From: Desulfovibrio sp.
Lineage (GTDB): Bacteria > Desulfobacterota > Desulfovibrionia > Desulfovibrionales > Desulfovibrionaceae
Assembly (NCBI GenBank): GCA_031287575.1
Contig: JAITSV010000062.1
Coordinates: 62,001-126,000 of the forward strand
Direction of reading: 5' to 3'
Length of the DNA: 64,000 nt
Shown here: positions 17,583 through 26,564 of the stretch, piece after piece
Position numbering within the stretch: the first letter of the stretch is position 1
How the letters are laid out: every line of letters starts with the position of its first letter
Position numbers and translations under genes: made by a program
The notes under the pieces: model-generated
Databases searched by the model: none
What the model was told of the DNA's origin: nothing
What the model saw: only the letters and a program-made list of their open reading frames with translations

Positions 17583-18500
17583 ATGGAAAATTCCCGACAT
17601 GGCCGGGACCGCTCGGCCCCTTCACACGCAACGGGGAACCGCTCAGCCCGCGACGCGTCCGGCTCCACGCCCCCGGCCTCTCAGGTCCCGCAGCCTCCTC
17701 CATCCCCGCCGAAAAGCCGCGCCCTGCTGGCCGTGCTCGGAGACGTGGCCCGGTACTGCGGCCTGATGGGGGCGCTGGCGTGGGTTACCCTGCGCGGCAC
17801 GGCGGCATCGGGCTACGACTGGCAATGGCACCGGCTGTGGCGGCACCTGTTCACGGCAGGGGGGGATGGCGGGTTCCGCGCCGGACCGCTGCTGGACGGC
17901 CTTGGCGTGACGTTGCAGGTGGTGGCGGCCAGCCTTGCACTGGCGCTGCTGGCCGGACTGCTGGCCGCCCTGCTGCGCCAGTCCGGTTCACGCGTGGGGC
18001 GCGCCCTGGCCGTGATCTATGTGGAAACGGTGCGCAACACCCCGCTGCTCATCCAGTTGTTCGTGGTCTATTTCGTGCTGGCGCCGGTGCTGGGCCTGGG
18101 CCGTTTTGCGGCCGGGGTGCTGGCCCTTTCGCTGTTCGAGGGGGCGTACATCGCCGAAATCCTGCGTGCGGGCATACTTTCCGTGCCCACTGGGCAGTGG
18201 GAAGCTTCGCGCAGCCTTGGCATGGACGTGCCCGGAACCTATATGGAGGTGGTGCTGCCCCAGGCGGCCCGCACCGCCCTGCCCCCCCTGACCGGGCAAC
18301 TGGTGTCCCTGGTCAAGGATTCTTCCCTGGTCAGCACCATCGCCCTGCACGACCTGGCCATGCAGGCCCAGGCGGTGGCCGCGGATACGTTCCTGGTGTT
18401 CGAGGTCTGGTTTCTCGTGGCGGGCATGTACCTTGCCCTCACGCTGTCCCTTTCGGCCCTGGCGCAGCTGCTGGAGCGGCGCCTGCGCTACGAATTCTGA
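17583..18500 (+). CDS. Polar amino acid ABC transporter permease (HisM/GlnP family)
   Basis: Inner-membrane permease of about 305 aa. It has a TM-rich core from about residue 45, and the ABC permease TMR domain contains VRNTPLLIQLFVVYFVL and the EAA loop SLFEGAYIAEILRAGIL...GQWEASRSLG. The motif order is that of His/Glu/Gln importers. The N-terminal 40 residues are proline- and serine-rich and the start is uncertain: ATG 17583 is used, while an ATG at 17568 and upstream codons are possible. It forms an importer with the binding protein (18653) and second permease (19625). No ATPase gene is present, so one must lie elsewhere. Confidence 0.88.
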   Translation: MENSRHGRDRSAPSHATGNRSARDASGSTPPASQVPQPPPSPPKSRALLAVLGDVARYCGLMGALAWVTLRGTAASGYDWQWHRLWRHLFTAGGDGGFRAGPLLDGLGVTLQVVAASLALALLAGLLAALLRQSGSRVGRALAVIYVETVRNTPLLIQLFVVYFVLAPVLGLGRFAAGVLALSLFEGAYIAEILRAGILSVPTGQWEASRSLGMDVPGTYMEVVLPQAARTALPPLTGQLVSLVKDSSLVSTIALHDLAMQAQAVAADTFLVFEVWFLVAGMYLALTLSLSALAQLLERRLRYEF

Positions 18501-18505
18501 TGCGC

Positions 18506-18561
18506 CCGGCATCACCGGCACCCGCCGGACACCACTGCCCGGCGGTAGCCGGTGATGCCGG
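18506..18561 (+). other. Long stem-loop between permease and binding-protein genes
   Basis: CCGGCATCACCGGC (18506-18519) pairs exactly with GCCGGTGATGCCGG (18548-18561), and inside it CCGCCGG (18522-18528) pairs with CCGGCGG (18539-18545). It starts five bases after the permease stop and has no U-run. Such structures often block 3' exonucleases and set unequal expression of transporter subunits. Here it would let the binding protein be made in excess if RNA cleavage occurs nearby (inference). Confidence 0.6.
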
Positions 18562-18652
18562 ACGCAGCCACCCCGCCGACCTGCGGCATCGCCATGCCGC
18601 AGGGGCGCAGCCCGCGCGCCGCAACCGCGCGCCACGCAACGGAGGCACTCTC

Positions 18653-19519
18653 ATGCATACCATCCACTCCCCTGCCCGCCGGCACGGCCCGGCCCTGCTG
18701 CTGGCCATCCTGCTGGTGCTTGCGGCGCTGCTGACGCCGCACGCCCCAGTTCATGCAGCAGACGCATCCGTACGCCAGAAACTGTCCGAGGAAAGCGTCA
18801 TCGCGGGCGTGCTGGAGCGCGGCGTGCTGCGGGTGGGCTTTTCCACTTTCGTGCCGTGGGCCATGCAGGACATCACCGGCAAGTTCATCGGCTTCGAGGT
18901 GGACGTGGCCACCCGCCTGGCGGAAGACCTGGGCGTGAAGGTGGAATTCGTGCCCACCAAGTGGTCGGGCATCATCCCCGCCCTGCTCACCGGCAAATTC
19001 GACGTGATCATCGGCGGCATGAGCGTGAAGCCTGACCGCAATCTGAAGGTCAACTTCACCATTCCCTACGATTACGCGGGAATGGCCCTGATGGCCAACC
19101 GCGCCACGGCCAAGGGCTTCACCTCTCTGGACGACTTCGACAAGCCCGAGGTGACCATAGCCGCGCGCACCGGCAGCACGGCGGCGGCGGCGGCGAAAAA
19201 ACGCTTGCCCCGGGCCACCCTGCGCCTGTTCGACGACGAGGCCCCGGCCATCCAGGAAGTGTTGTCCGGACGCGCCCACGCCATGGTTTCCAGTGCGCCG
19301 CTGCCTGCCTTCGAGGTGCTGAAGAACCCGGACAAGCTGTTCCTGCCGGTGACCGGCACCTTCACCAGCGAGCCGGTGGCCTTTGCCGTGCGCAAGGGCG
19401 ACGTGGACACCCTGAACGTCTTCGACAACTGGATCCGCCTGATGGATGCCGAGGGCTGGCTGAAGGAACGCAAGCACTACTGGTTCGAAACCAACGAGTG
19501 GGAGGCGCGGCTGAAGTAG
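18653..19519 (+). CDS. Periplasmic amino-acid-binding protein of the ABC importer
   Basis: Type II solute-binding protein of 288 aa. The N-terminal signal peptide has a hydrophobic core (ALLLAILLVLAALLTP) and a likely cleavage after HAPVHA, before ADAS. The mature part has VLERGVLRVGFSTFVPWAMQD, the signature IGFEVDVATRLAEDLGVKVEFV, and FDVIIGGMSVKPDRNLKVNFT, typical of GlnH/HisJ/FliY proteins. The ATG at 18653 has GGAGG eight bases upstream, stronger than the start of the flanking permeases. Lying between two permease genes, it defines the system as a polar amino-acid importer. The ligand cannot be read from sequence. Confidence 0.94.
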   Translation: MHTIHSPARRHGPALLLAILLVLAALLTPHAPVHAADASVRQKLSEESVIAGVLERGVLRVGFSTFVPWAMQDITGKFIGFEVDVATRLAEDLGVKVEFVPTKWSGIIPALLTGKFDVIIGGMSVKPDRNLKVNFTIPYDYAGMALMANRATAKGFTSLDDFDKPEVTIAARTGSTAAAAAKKRLPRATLRLFDDEAPAIQEVLSGRAHAMVSSAPLPAFEVLKNPDKLFLPVTGTFTSEPVAFAVRKGDVDTLNVFDNWIRLMDAEGWLKERKHYWFETNEWEARLK

Positions 19520-19624
19520 CCCGCCGCCCCCGCCACGCGACGCGCCGGGCCTGCGCATGCGGCCCGGCGCGCCGTGCGGCCTTTCATCCACCGCATCACG
19601 CCATCTGCCCCACCCCGGAGTGCC

Positions 19625-20728
19625 ATGCGTCCCCGTCCGTTCCCCGCCCTGCCGCCGGAGCACAACGTCCCGGCCTTTCCTCCGCGTCTGGCGCGTCTGG
19701 CGCGTCTTCCGCATCAGGAAGGCGGGGACGCTGGCGCGCGGCTTGGCCGCACGCCAGAAGCGCCCACCGCCGTGGAGGACTTTCTGTCCCCGCCTGCGGC
19801 GCGGCGGCTGGACGCGGCCCTGCTGGCCCTGCTGCTGACCGCCGGGGCATGGTTGTGCTGGAACGCGGCTGGCCGCCTGGACTACCAGTGGAACTGGGGG
19901 GCGGTGTGGCAGTTCCTGCTGCGGCACGACACGCAACAAGGGATACAGGGGGCGCAGGGGGCGGCAGGAAGCTGGGTGCCGGGCACGCTGGCCCAGGGGC
20001 TGCTGGTCACGCTGCGCCTGGGGGTGTGGTCCACCCTGCTGGCCCTGGGCATAGGCACGGGCATGGGCCTGTTGCGGGCCAGCCCGCGCCTGTTCCGGCG
20101 CATGGTGGCGCGCACCTATGTGGAAGGGGTGCGCAACCTGCCGCCGCTGGTGCTGGTATTCATCTTCCACTTCTTCGTGAGTTCGCAGTTCGCCCCGCTG
20201 CTGGCAGGGCTGTTCGCCCCCCTTGCCGACGGCGCGGCGGCCCTGCTGTTCCCCTTGCTGCCACCGGGCGCACCGGACTGGCTGGCACGGGCATCCGCCC
20301 TGCTGCTGGCGCCGCCCGGCCAATTGCCGGTGTTTCTTTCCGGGGTCGTCGTCCTTGGGCTGTACGAGGGCGCCTACATTACCGAAATCGTGCGCGCCGG
20401 GCTGGAGGGCGTGGGGCGCGGCCAATGGGAGGCATCGGCCTCCACCGGGCTGACCCGGCGGCAGCAACTGCGCCACGTCATCCTGCCGCAGGCCTTCCGG
20501 CTCATCGTGCCGCCGCTGGCCGGGCAGTTCATCTCCACCATCAAGGATTCCGCCATCCTGTCGGTGATCTCCATCCGCGAGCTGACCTTCCAGGGCATGG
20601 AACTGATGGCCGCCACCTACCTGACCTTCGAAATCTGGCTCACGGTGGCGGCCCTGTACCTGGTGCTGACCTTTTCCTGCTCGCTGGCGGCGCGCCACGT
20701 GGAACGGCGCCTGCGCCGGGCCATGTAG
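19625..20728 (+). CDS. Polar amino acid ABC transporter permease, second subunit
   Basis: Inner-membrane permease of 367 aa, longer than usual because of a proline/arginine-rich N-terminal extension of about 60 residues. That extension contains a triple ARL repeat from a 9-bp DNA repeat at 19684-19710. The TMR domain begins near LVTLRLGVWSTLLALGIGTGMG, with VEGVRNLPPLVLVFIFHF and the EAA loop LYEGAYITEIVRAGLEGV...GQWEASASTG. It is the heteromeric partner of the permease at 17583. The ATG at 19625 follows GGAG. A large insertion of about 50 residues between helices (QFAPLLAGLFAPLADG) distinguishes it from the first permease. Confidence 0.9.
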   Translation: MRPRPFPALPPEHNVPAFPPRLARLARLPHQEGGDAGARLGRTPEAPTAVEDFLSPPAARRLDAALLALLLTAGAWLCWNAAGRLDYQWNWGAVWQFLLRHDTQQGIQGAQGAAGSWVPGTLAQGLLVTLRLGVWSTLLALGIGTGMGLLRASPRLFRRMVARTYVEGVRNLPPLVLVFIFHFFVSSQFAPLLAGLFAPLADGAAALLFPLLPPGAPDWLARASALLLAPPGQLPVFLSGVVVLGLYEGAYITEIVRAGLEGVGRGQWEASASTGLTRRQQLRHVILPQAFRLIVPPLAGQFISTIKDSAILSVISIRELTFQGMELMAATYLTFEIWLTVAALYLVLTFSCSLAARHVERRLRRAM

Positions 20729-20757
20729 CCCGCACGCGGCGCCGCGCTGCCGCCCTG

Positions 20758-20772
20758 CCCGCCTCGGGCGGG
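20758..20772. terminator. Short GC hairpin in convergent gap
   Basis: CCCGCC (20758-20763) pairs with GGCGGG (20767-20772). It lies in the 59-bp gap between the convergent permease and hybrid kinase genes. There is no U-run on either side, so termination here is a guess. Confidence 0.3.
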
Positions 20773-20787
20773 GCCGTTCCCCCCTGC

Positions 20788-23700
20788 CTAGGAATTATCG
20801 GACTCGTCCGTCGTACGGGGCACACCGGAAGACGCCGGGGACTCAGGCTCGCCCACGAAACGGGACAACACCCGGCGCAGCGCCTGCACGTCCACCGGCT
20901 TCTCGATGTAGTCGTCCATGCCTGCCGCCAGCAGCCGTTCGCGGTCGCCCTCCATGGCGTAGGCGGTCAGGGCGATGACCGGAACCCTCGGCCCGCCCGG
21001 CAGGTCCGTGGCGTTACGGATGGCCGCCGTGGCCTGCAGGCCGTCCATGACCGGCATCTGCACGTCCATGAGCACCGCGTCGAAGCGCTCGTCCCGCAGC
21101 GCCTTCAGCGCCGCCACGCCATCGCCCACGGCCAGGGCCTCGTAGCCCAGCTTCTCCAGCATCCAGAGCACGGTCAGCCGGTTCACGTGATCGTCTTCCA
21201 CCAGCAGCAGGCGGCCCTGGCGCACGGGCGCCTCGGACAACCCGTTGTGCTCCGGTTCCGGTGCCGGCACCCGGTCCGTTTCGGCCGCAGGCAGACGCAA
21301 CGTCACGGTGGTGCCGCCCCCCTCCGTGCTGGTCATGGAGACCTCGCCAGCCATCAGATCCACGATGCGCCGCACGATGGACAACCCCAGACCGGCGCCG
21401 CCGTGCCTGCGCGACACGGCGTCCTCCACCTGGGTGAACGGCTCGAAGATGGTGTCCAGCATGTCGCCGGGGATGCCGATGCCGGTGTCCTCCACGTCGA
21501 TGCACAGCGTGCCCCGTCCGCCTGATGCGCCCGGCCGGGCAGACCCGGCTGGTTCGCCCCGCTCGTCGGGCCCGGCTGGCGGTTCAAACCTGGCCAGCAG
21601 TCGCACACGCCCCCGGTCGGTAAACTTCACCGCATTGCCCACGATGTTCAGCAGCATCTGGCGGATGCGCAGCGGATCACCCAGCAGGGCACGCGGCACG
21701 CCATCCGCCACGGCCTCCAGCACGATGGCCTTGCGATCCGATTCGGGCCGCAGCACGGCCAGCACCTCTTGTGCCAGCCCGGCGAAATCGAACGGTTCCT
21801 CGCGGATGGTCAGCCGCCCCGACTCCACCTTGGCCAGATCCAGCAGGTCGCCCAGAAGGCGCGTCAGATTACTGCCCGCCGCGTGGGCCACCTGCACGTA
21901 GCCGCGCTGCTCGGGGTCCAGGGGGGTGGCGTCCAGCAGTTGCAGCATGCCCAGCACGCCGTTCATGGGGGTGCGCAGTTCGTGGCTCATGTTGGCCAGG
22001 AAGGCACTTTTGGCCCTGGTGGCGGTTTCCGCCACTTCGCGCGCATTGATCAGCTCGCGTTCGGCGTTCTTCCGTTCGGTGATTTCCATGCCGTAGATGT
22101 TGGCGTAGCCGCCGTCGGCAATGGGGTTCACGGTCATGGCGTAAATGCGGTCGCAGCATTCGACCTCGAAGGTCTGCGCGGTCCACGTGCGCAAGGCCTC
22201 GGCCACCACCCCGGTGAACGATGCGGGGAAGGGGTCGCCCACCCGCGCGCCGAAGCAGTCGAGGAAAATGCCGCTGGACCGGTTGGCGTGCAGCAGCACC
22301 AGGTCTGGACTGACCCGCATGACCGGGTTGGGATTTTCGCCGGGAAAACGCGCGAGATCGCGTATTTCGCGTTCCGCCCGCAGCCGTTCGCTGATGTCGC
22401 GCACGAAGACCAGCGCGCCGTCGCGCACCCCCAGCCGGAAGGGCACGGCCGAGGTTTCCGCATCCACGACGGCGCCGTCCCGGCGCAGGATGCGCACGTG
22501 CCCACGGGGCACCGTGCGGCGCTCCTCGTTCAGTTGGCGAATGCGTCCAGCCACCATCTCCCGGTCGTCGGGATGGAAGAACTCCAGCACGCCTCGGCCC
22601 ATGATCTCCTTGGGATCATCGACGCCGAACAAAGCCCGCGCCGTGGGGTTGGCGTAGGCGAACCTGCCCTCCTTCTGCAGGAAGATGGCCTCCGGCGCGT
22701 GCTCCACCACCTGCCGGAAACGTTCCTCGCTTTCAGCCAGGCGCCGTTCGAAGGTCTTGCGCCGCTGGATGTCCTCCACCACCGAAATGAAGTAGTCGGG
22801 CGTGCCGTCGGCCTTGCGCACCAGGGCCACGGTCAGGTTCACCCACACCGGCTCGCCGCCCTTGCGCAGGTACTGCTTCTCCAGGCTGTAGCTGTCGATG
22901 GCTCCGGCCAGCACCCGGCGCATTTGCACAAGGTCGCTGTCGAGGTGTTCGGGATGGGTGATGTCCTGGAAGCGCAGTTCCACCAGTTCTTCCGGCAAAT
23001 ACCCCACGATGTCGCACAGCTTGCCGTTGACGCGCAGCCAGCTTCCGTCCGGGGCCACCATGGCAAGCCCCACCGCCGCCTGCTCGAAGGTGACGCGAAA
23101 GCGCGTCTCCTTTTCGTCCAGTTCGGCCTTGTGCCGGGCCCGATCCATGAGCTGCCCGTGCACGTTGGCCAGCAATTCCCCCGCCGTGAAGGGCTTCTGG
23201 ATGAAGCCCTGCACCGCGCCGCGCAGCAGATGCACGCGCAGATCGTCGTCGGCCTTGGCCGTCAGCATCAGCACGGGCACGTCGGCCATGCCGGGGTAGC
23301 GGCGCAACTGCTCCACCATGCGCTTGCCGTCCACGCGGGGCATCATCACGTCGCACACGATGAGATCGGGGCGCAGGTCCAGCGCCTTGCGCAGTCCCTC
23401 CTCGCCGTCGTAGGCCTTGGCCACGGCATATTGTGGCCGCAGGATGCCCGCGATGTGGTCGCTCATGTCGCGGTTGTCCTCGACCACCAGCACCAACGCG
23501 CCGCCGCGCTCGTCAGGAAGTTCGCCCGTCGTCCCCGTCGCCGCGCAGGCCCACCCCGCCACGGAGGAGCGCAGGGCCGCGGAGACGTCCGGCGAATCCG
23601 CAGCAGCCACCTCCGTGCCCGGCGGCGCGGCAAGGGGCAGCCGCACCCGGAACAGCGCCCCCCCTTCCGCCCCCTGGCCCACGCTTGCCTGCCCACCGTG

Positions 23701-24828
23701 CAATTCCGAAAACTCCTTCACGATGGCGAGCCCAAGCCCCGTGCCGCCATGCAACCCCCGCTCCCCCTCCCCACTCTGCTGAAACCTTTCGAAAACGGCG
23801 CCGCGCAGGCTCTCCGGGACCCCTGGCCCATCATCGCTCACGGCAAGCGTTGCGTGGCCGTCGCCCCCTTCAAGCGACACGGCCACGCTGCCCCCGTCCG
23901 GCGTGAACTTGAAGGCGTTGGCGAGCAGATTTAGCAGGATACGGCGAAACTTGTCCGGGTCCACCTGCGCCTGCAGGCGCAGTGGCACCTGCACCGCGTA
24001 TCGCATGCCCCGTTGCGCCGCCATGGTTTCGAAGTAGGCGCACGTGGCGCGCACCAGCGCCGCAAGATCGACCTCGGCATGGCACATCAACATGGAACCC
24101 GCGTCGACGCGCGACAGATCGAGCAAATCGTCCACGTGACGGTGCAGCAGCCGGGCGCTGCGCATCATGGAACCGAACACGTGCTGGCGGTCGTCGTCCT
24201 CGGGCGTTTCGCCCAGCAGGCGTTCCAGCGGCCCCAGCAACAGCGTGAGCGGCGTGCGCAATTCGTGGCTGATGTTGGCGAAGAAGCGGGTCTTCAACTC
24301 GTCGAGTTCACGCGTCTTCTCGTACAGGGCCGTCAGTTCGGCATTTGCCTCCACGAGCTTGGTGTTGGCCTCGCGGATGCGGGCGTGTGCGGCGCGTTGC
24401 GCCTCCAGGACCTTGGCGGCGCGATAGGTGGATTCGCGCAGGCGCTGATGCACCAGGCTGAACAGAAACCCCATGCCCAGAAACATGACCACCGAAACCA
24501 CGCTTGCCGGCTCCGCAACGGCAAAGGACAGGGCGGGGGGGATGAAGAAGAATACCACGAAACCAGCCGACAGCACCGTGGCCAGCAGGCCGCCGGCCAT
24601 GCCGCCCACCCAGGAACTGCAAAACACCGCAGGGTAGAACAGAAACCACACATAGGGGCGGATGTAACCCCACAGCACCCACTGCAACGCCAGCGCCACG
24701 GAGGGAATGACGAGTGCCCCAAGCAGGCCGTACGACGATACTGGGGGGGCCTTGCCGAATGACGGCGTGATGCCAGGTTCGGAGGAAGAATCGGGAACAG
24801 GCGGAACGACGGATGGGGTGGCGGACAT
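20788..24828 (-). CDS. Giant hybrid histidine kinase with two complete kinase cores and two receivers
   Basis: A 1346-aa inner-membrane sensor. Residues 33-128 are a DUF4118/KdpD-like module of about four helices with almost no periplasmic loop ([21 protein letters not shown]). A coiled stretch follows, then the first HisKA ([17 protein letters not shown], His near 188), an ATPase domain ([16 protein letters not shown]) and a receiver ([15 protein letters not shown]). Three to four PAS domains lead to a second HisKA ([16 protein letters not shown]), a second ATPase ([15 protein letters not shown]) and a C-terminal receiver ([15 protein letters not shown]). Both His and both Asp residues are present, so internal phosphorelay is possible. 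The ATG at 24828 follows AAGGAGG. No adjacent response regulator exists. Confidence 0.92.
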   Translation of the reverse strand: MSATPSVVPPVPDSSSEPGITPSFGKAPPVSSYGLLGALVIPSVALALQWVLWGYIRPYVWFLFYPAVFCSSWVGGMAGGLLATVLSAGFVVFFFIPPALSFAVAEPASVVSVVMFLGMGFLFSLVHQRLRESTYRAAKVLEAQRAAHARIREANTKLVEANAELTALYEKTRELDELKTRFFANISHELRTPLTLLLGPLERLLGETPEDDDRQHVFGSMMRSARLLHRHVDDLLDLSRVDAGSMLMCHAEVDLAALVRATCAYFETMAAQRGMRYAVQVPLRLQAQVDPDKFRRILLNLLANAFKFTPDGGSVAVSLEGGDGHATLAVSDDGPGVPESLRGAVFERFQQSGEGERGLHGGTGLGLAIVKEFSELHGGQASVGQGAEGGALFRVRLPLAAPPGTEVAAADSPDVSAALRSSVAGWACAATGTTGELPDERGGALVLVVEDNRDMSDHIAGILRPQYAVAKAYDGEEGLRKALDLRPDLIVCDVMMPRVDGKRMVEQLRRYPGMADVPVLMLTAKADDDLRVHLLRGAVQGFIQKPFTAGELLANVHGQLMDRARHKAELDEKETRFRVTFEQAAVGLAMVAPDGSWLRVNGKLCDIVGYLPEELVELRFQDITHPEHLDSDLVQMRRVLAGAIDSYSLEKQYLRKGGEPVWVNLTVALVRKADGTPDYFISVVEDIQRRKTFERRLAESEERFRQVVEHAPEAIFLQKEGRFAYANPTARALFGVDDPKEIMGRGVLEFFHPDDREMVAGRIRQLNEERRTVPRGHVRILRRDGAVVDAETSAVPFRLGVRDGALVFVRDISERLRAEREIRDLARFPGENPNPVMRVSPDLVLLHANRSSGIFLDCFGARVGDPFPASFTGVVAEALRTWTAQTFEVECCDRIYAMTVNPIADGGYANIYGMEITERKNAERELINAREVAETATRAKSAFLANMSHELRTPMNGVLGMLQLLDATPLDPEQRGYVQVAHAAGSNLTRLLGDLLDLAKVESGRLTIREEPFDFAGLAQEVLAVLRPESDRKAIVLEAVADGVPRALLGDPLRIRQMLLNIVGNAVKFTDRGRVRLLARFEPPAGPDERGEPAGSARPGASGGRGTLCIDVEDTGIGIPGDMLDTIFEPFTQVEDAVSRRHGGAGLGLSIVRRIVDLMAGEVSMTSTEGGGTTVTLRLPAAETDRVPAPEPEHNGLSEAPVRQGRLLLVEDDHVNRLTVLWMLEKLGYEALAVGDGVAALKALRDERFDAVLMDVQMPVMDGLQATAAIRNATDLPGGPRVPVIALTAYAMEGDRERLLAAGMDDYIEKPVDVQALRRVLSRFVGEPESPASSGVPRTTDESDNS

Positions 24829-25032
24829 CAAGCCTCCTTCAGTCGGCAATGCCCGAAGCTAGCCCTCGGAAAATCCGCCCACAATTATTACTCTGCCGGT
24901 CCGGCCATGCCTGCCCGCATGACCGCGCAGACCGCATGGGCGATACAGGACGACGCAAAGGCAACAGGAGCGACCCAGAAGGGAGCACCGCCCATGAGCC
25001 CGGAACAAAGGGCATCCGAAGGCTGGCGGCGA

Positions 25033-26475
25033 TTATCTGGTGGCCGACACCGTGGGCGCGCTCGCCCCGGCGGCAGCCTTCCCGTCCGGGTGCTTGGCCC
25101 CGGTGGCATCGGCGGTACCGGGCCTGGCCGGTACGGTGGACTTCACGCGGGCCGACTGCGTCTTGGCGGAGGACGACTGCGTCTTGGCAGAGGGCGACTG
25201 CGTCTTGGCAGGGGGCGACTGCGTCTTGGCGGGGGCCGCCACCTTGTCCGCCAGGGCCAGGATGGTGTTGGCGTAGGCCGCGCTGTTGTTGTAGCGCTTC
25301 AGCACGTTGTAGCGCGCATCGCGCCGCATGCCGGGCTGCCAGCCGTGCCTGTCGAGGTAGTTGGACAGGCTGAACACCGCATCGCCCACCGTGTACAGGT
25401 CCACGCGGCCATCGCCGTCGCCGTCCACGCCGTAGGCCGGGATATTGGTGGGCATGAACTGGCAGATACCCACGGCCCCGTAGATGGAGCCGGGCATGGC
25501 CAGCGGGTCCTGTCCCAGTCCGTCGGCGTGGCGGATGAGGGCCTTCAGCTCCTGGTAGGCCCAGTCCGACTTCTGGCGCATGCGCAGCGAAATCCAGTCC
25601 AGGTTGCCATCCGCGCCGGGCAGCGCGGCAATGTAGCCGGGCACCATGTCCGGATTGTCCGCCGCGGCCATGGCGGCCAGATTGCGGAAGGCGTTGCCCT
25701 TGCCCAGGGCCGTGCCCAGGCGCGTTTCCACGAACAGCAGCGACACCGCCACCTCGCGCGGCACGCCGAAGCGCGATTCCGCCAGCGAGAACCAGCGGGC
25801 GTTTTCCGTCAGGAAGGCGCGGCATTTGGCCGCGTTCTCGTCGGTGACCACGCCGGGGTACATGGGCGGGCGCGCGGGCTTGGGCTTCTGGCCGGGCGGC
25901 GTGGGTTGCGGCTCTGGCCGCAGGAACTTGGTGGTGTACAGTTCCTTGACCTTGCGGCCCATGGGGTCTGGCGAAACCGCATCGCCCAGTTGGACGAACA
26001 GCGCGTCGATGCGCCCGCCGGACACGCCGTCGGCGGCCAGGCGGCCCCGCAGGGGGCTCCAGCAGGCGGCGGGCCTGCCGGATGCATGGGAATCGCCGGG
26101 GGTGGTCCCTGCTGATTCCACGCGCACCTCGCCGGGGGGCGGCGCTGCGGCCGCATCTGCCGGGGCGGCAGCCTGCCGGGTGCCGCTGCACCCGGTCAGC
26201 AGCAGGGCGCACAGCGCGGCGGATGCCAGCACGCGCCACAAGGCCGCGCGGCGGTACCCGGCGTCCTGATCCAAATGGTTCGGGCCTGGGCACTCCGGCC
26301 CGGAATATTCACGGACGGACGCCCCGTCCGCCCCGTCCGCCCCGTCCGCCCCGTCCGCCCCGTTCGAGCCGCTGGACTGCCCATCCGGCGCATGCGCGGC
26401 GTGGAGCGCGCACCGCGCCTGCGCCGCGTCATTGCCTGCATCGGTCCCGGTCTGATACGCTTGCATGGAATGCAT
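25033..26475 (-). CDS. Lytic murein transglycosylase, MltB-like lipoprotein
   Basis: Envelope enzyme that cleaves peptidoglycan with 1,6-anhydro product. The catalytic domain shows RFGVPREVAVSLLFVETRLG with the catalytic Glu, then GSIYGAVGICQFMPTNIPAY and DAVFSLSNYLDRHGWQPG, as in MltB/SltB. A lipoprotein signal sits unusually deep: RVLASAALCALLLTGC. From the ATG at 26475 there are about 68 residues before this signal, including a (GAD)n tract from 9-bp repeats. A TTG at 26274 would instead give an ordinary lipoprotein start, and I regard it as quite possible. The C-terminal tail has four 7-residue AKTQSxx repeats, probably a flexible linker in the wall. It is divergent from the YihY gene. 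Confidence 0.85.
   Translation of the reverse strand: MHSMQAYQTGTDAGNDAAQARCALHAAHAPDGQSSGSNGADGADGADGADGASVREYSGPECPGPNHLDQDAGYRRAALWRVLASAALCALLLTGCSGTRQAAAPADAAAAPPPGEVRVESAGTTPGDSHASGRPAACWSPLRGRLAADGVSGGRIDALFVQLGDAVSPDPMGRKVKELYTTKFLRPEPQPTPPGQKPKPARPPMYPGVVTDENAAKCRAFLTENARWFSLAESRFGVPREVAVSLLFVETRLGTALGKGNAFRNLAAMAAADNPDMVPGYIAALPGADGNLDWISLRMRQKSDWAYQELKALIRHADGLGQDPLAMPGSIYGAVGICQFMPTNIPAYGVDGDGDGRVDLYTVGDAVFSLSNYLDRHGWQPGMRRDARYNVLKRYNNSAAYANTILALADKVAAPAKTQSPPAKTQSPSAKTQSSSAKTQSARVKSTVPARPGTADATGAKHPDGKAAAGASAPTVSATR
26321..26365. repeat. 9-bp tandem repeat, five units
   Basis: Four exact copies of GCCCCGTCC and one variant (GCCCCGTTC) run head to tail. If the long start of the MltB-like gene is real, they encode (GAD)n. 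If the TTG start at 26274 is used, they lie in the divergent promoter region. Confidence 0.85.
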
Positions 26476-26564
26476 GGTACGAACAGACCCGGCCCATGGC
26501 AAGGGGCTGCCGTGCCCCAGCCCGCATTGCCTTCCTCCCCGTCCCCCCAACCCACGGAGGCCGG

